Of a DNA stretch of 5,474 nt, positions 5,175 through 5,474 are shown piece by piece. Origin of the DNA: Anaerolineales bacterium (GTDB taxonomy: Bacteria > Chloroflexota > Anaerolineae > Anaerolineales > DRMV01). Made by a program: the position numbers and the translations under genes. Positions within the stretch are counted from its first letter, which is position 1. Every line of letters begins with the position of its first letter. The stretch lies in NCBI GenBank assembly GCA_015494815.1, contig WGAK01000284.1, positions 1 through 5,474 of the forward strand, in the 5' to 3' direction. The notes under the pieces were generated by a model, which worked only from the letters and a program-made list of their open reading frames with translations, ran no database searches and was not told where the DNA came from.

Positions 5175-5474
5175 ATGGACGAGCCCCGCGCGCCGCAATC
5201 GCCGGACGAACCCCAGGCCGAGCGTCCCGACGCGGCCCGCCCCCCCGAGCCGGACAAGCGGGCCGGGCGCCCCAAGCCGCGCGGGGACTTGCCTCCCCTG
5301 GACGACATTCTTCCCACCCAGGCCGTCCCCCTGCCCGAGGAAGGCCCCACCGACCGGGCCCTCGACCGCGGCGCAACCCCGCCGCCCGACTGGGCCCGGT
5401 CGGTGGGGCCTTCCTCGGGCAGGGGGACGGCCTGGGTGGGAAGAATGTCGTCCAGGGGAGGCAAGTCCCCGCGC
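5175..5474 (+). CDS. Proline- and charge-rich protein of unknown function, partial; 3' part lies in an inverted repeat
   Basis: An ATG at 5175-5177 follows the MaoC stop by one base, with GAGG at 5165-5168 as a modest ribosome binding site. The frame stays open to the window end (100 codons). Residues 1-36 are almost all Pro, Asp, Glu, Arg, Ala, Gln and Lys, which suggests a disordered N-terminus; residues 37-56 read GDLPPLDDILPTQAVPLPEE. I recognise no domain. From base 5279 the gene enters an 83-base inverted repeat. After base 5391 (residue 72) the sequence is the exact reverse complement of its own earlier coding sequence, so residues beyond about 72 are probably not real. Composition up to there agrees with a genuine coding frame in line with the operon. 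It could be the disordered head of a larger membrane or regulatory protein. Confidence 0.55.
   Translation, partial: MDEPRAPQSPDEPQAERPDAARPPEPDKRAGRPKPRGDLPPLDDILPTQAVPLPEEGPTDRALDRGATPPPDWARSVGPSSGRGTAWVGRMSSRGGKSPR
5279..5474. repeat. Perfect inverted repeat, 83-base arms with 30-base spacer, ending at the window edge
   Basis: Bases 5279-5361 are the exact reverse complement of 5392-5474, without a mismatch, around a 30-base single-copy spacer (5362-5391). The arms read through coding sequence of the last gene. Because the second arm stops exactly at the end of the sequence, the likeliest explanation is a fold-back artefact at a contig end. A genuine palindrome or cruciform is the less likely alternative. 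Confidence 0.95.

Noticed and set aside
4619..5464. Minus-strand open frame of 281 codons beginning MPPLDDILPTQ
   Set aside because: Its start is the mirror copy of the Pro-rich gene created by the terminal inverted repeat; the rest is antisense to the MaoC-like gene.
5279..5474. Terminal inverted repeat as an intrinsic terminator
   Set aside because: The arms are 83 bases with no T-tract after them, they lie inside an open coding frame, and the sequence ends with the arm.

Overview
The window is GC-rich, tightly packed bacterial DNA with seven protein-coding genes in two divergent operons. A short control region (about 3098-3308) separates them. The gene families (a CpXC-domain protein, an AIM24/TIGR00266 protein, a MaoC-like hydratase and a GH25 lysozyme) and the dense high-GC layout suggest a free-living bacterium, perhaps of the Chloroflexota (Anaerolineae-like). 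That placement is an inference from gene content; no marker gene is present to prove it. I see no tRNA, rRNA, CRISPR array or insertion sequence.

The leftward operon (minus strand, 3097 down to 1) encodes, in transcription order: a 91-residue three-helix membrane protein that looks like a holin; a GH25 lysozyme with a C-terminal SH3-like domain and no signal peptide; an AIM24/TIGR00266 family protein; and a FtsW/RodA/SpoVE family peptidoglycan polymerase cut by the left edge of the window. The last gene is easy to miss because its stop lies outside the window and its other frames contain long spurious ORFs. A holin-plus-endolysin pair thus sits directly upstream of a cell-wall synthesis gene, so three of the four genes can be tied to peptidoglycan or to passage across the membrane.

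The rightward operon (plus strand, 3309 to the right edge) encodes a 463-residue CpXC-domain protein whose long helical C-terminal part appears to be a fourfold degenerate repeat, a MaoC-like (R)-specific enoyl-CoA hydratase starting in an ATGA overlap, and the start of a proline- and charge-rich, probably disordered protein one base further on.

The two operons fire from divergent promoters, each with a perfect TATAAT and an extended -10 TGn but no convincing -35. The leader of the leftward operon contains a 14-base palindrome and several mutually exclusive pairings, one of which would cover the first ribosome binding site.

The last 196 bases (5279-5474) are a perfect inverted repeat with 83-base arms and a 30-base spacer that ends exactly at the window end. 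It reads through the last gene and is most likely a fold-back assembly or library artefact at a contig end, so sequence beyond about 5391 should not be trusted as genuine.
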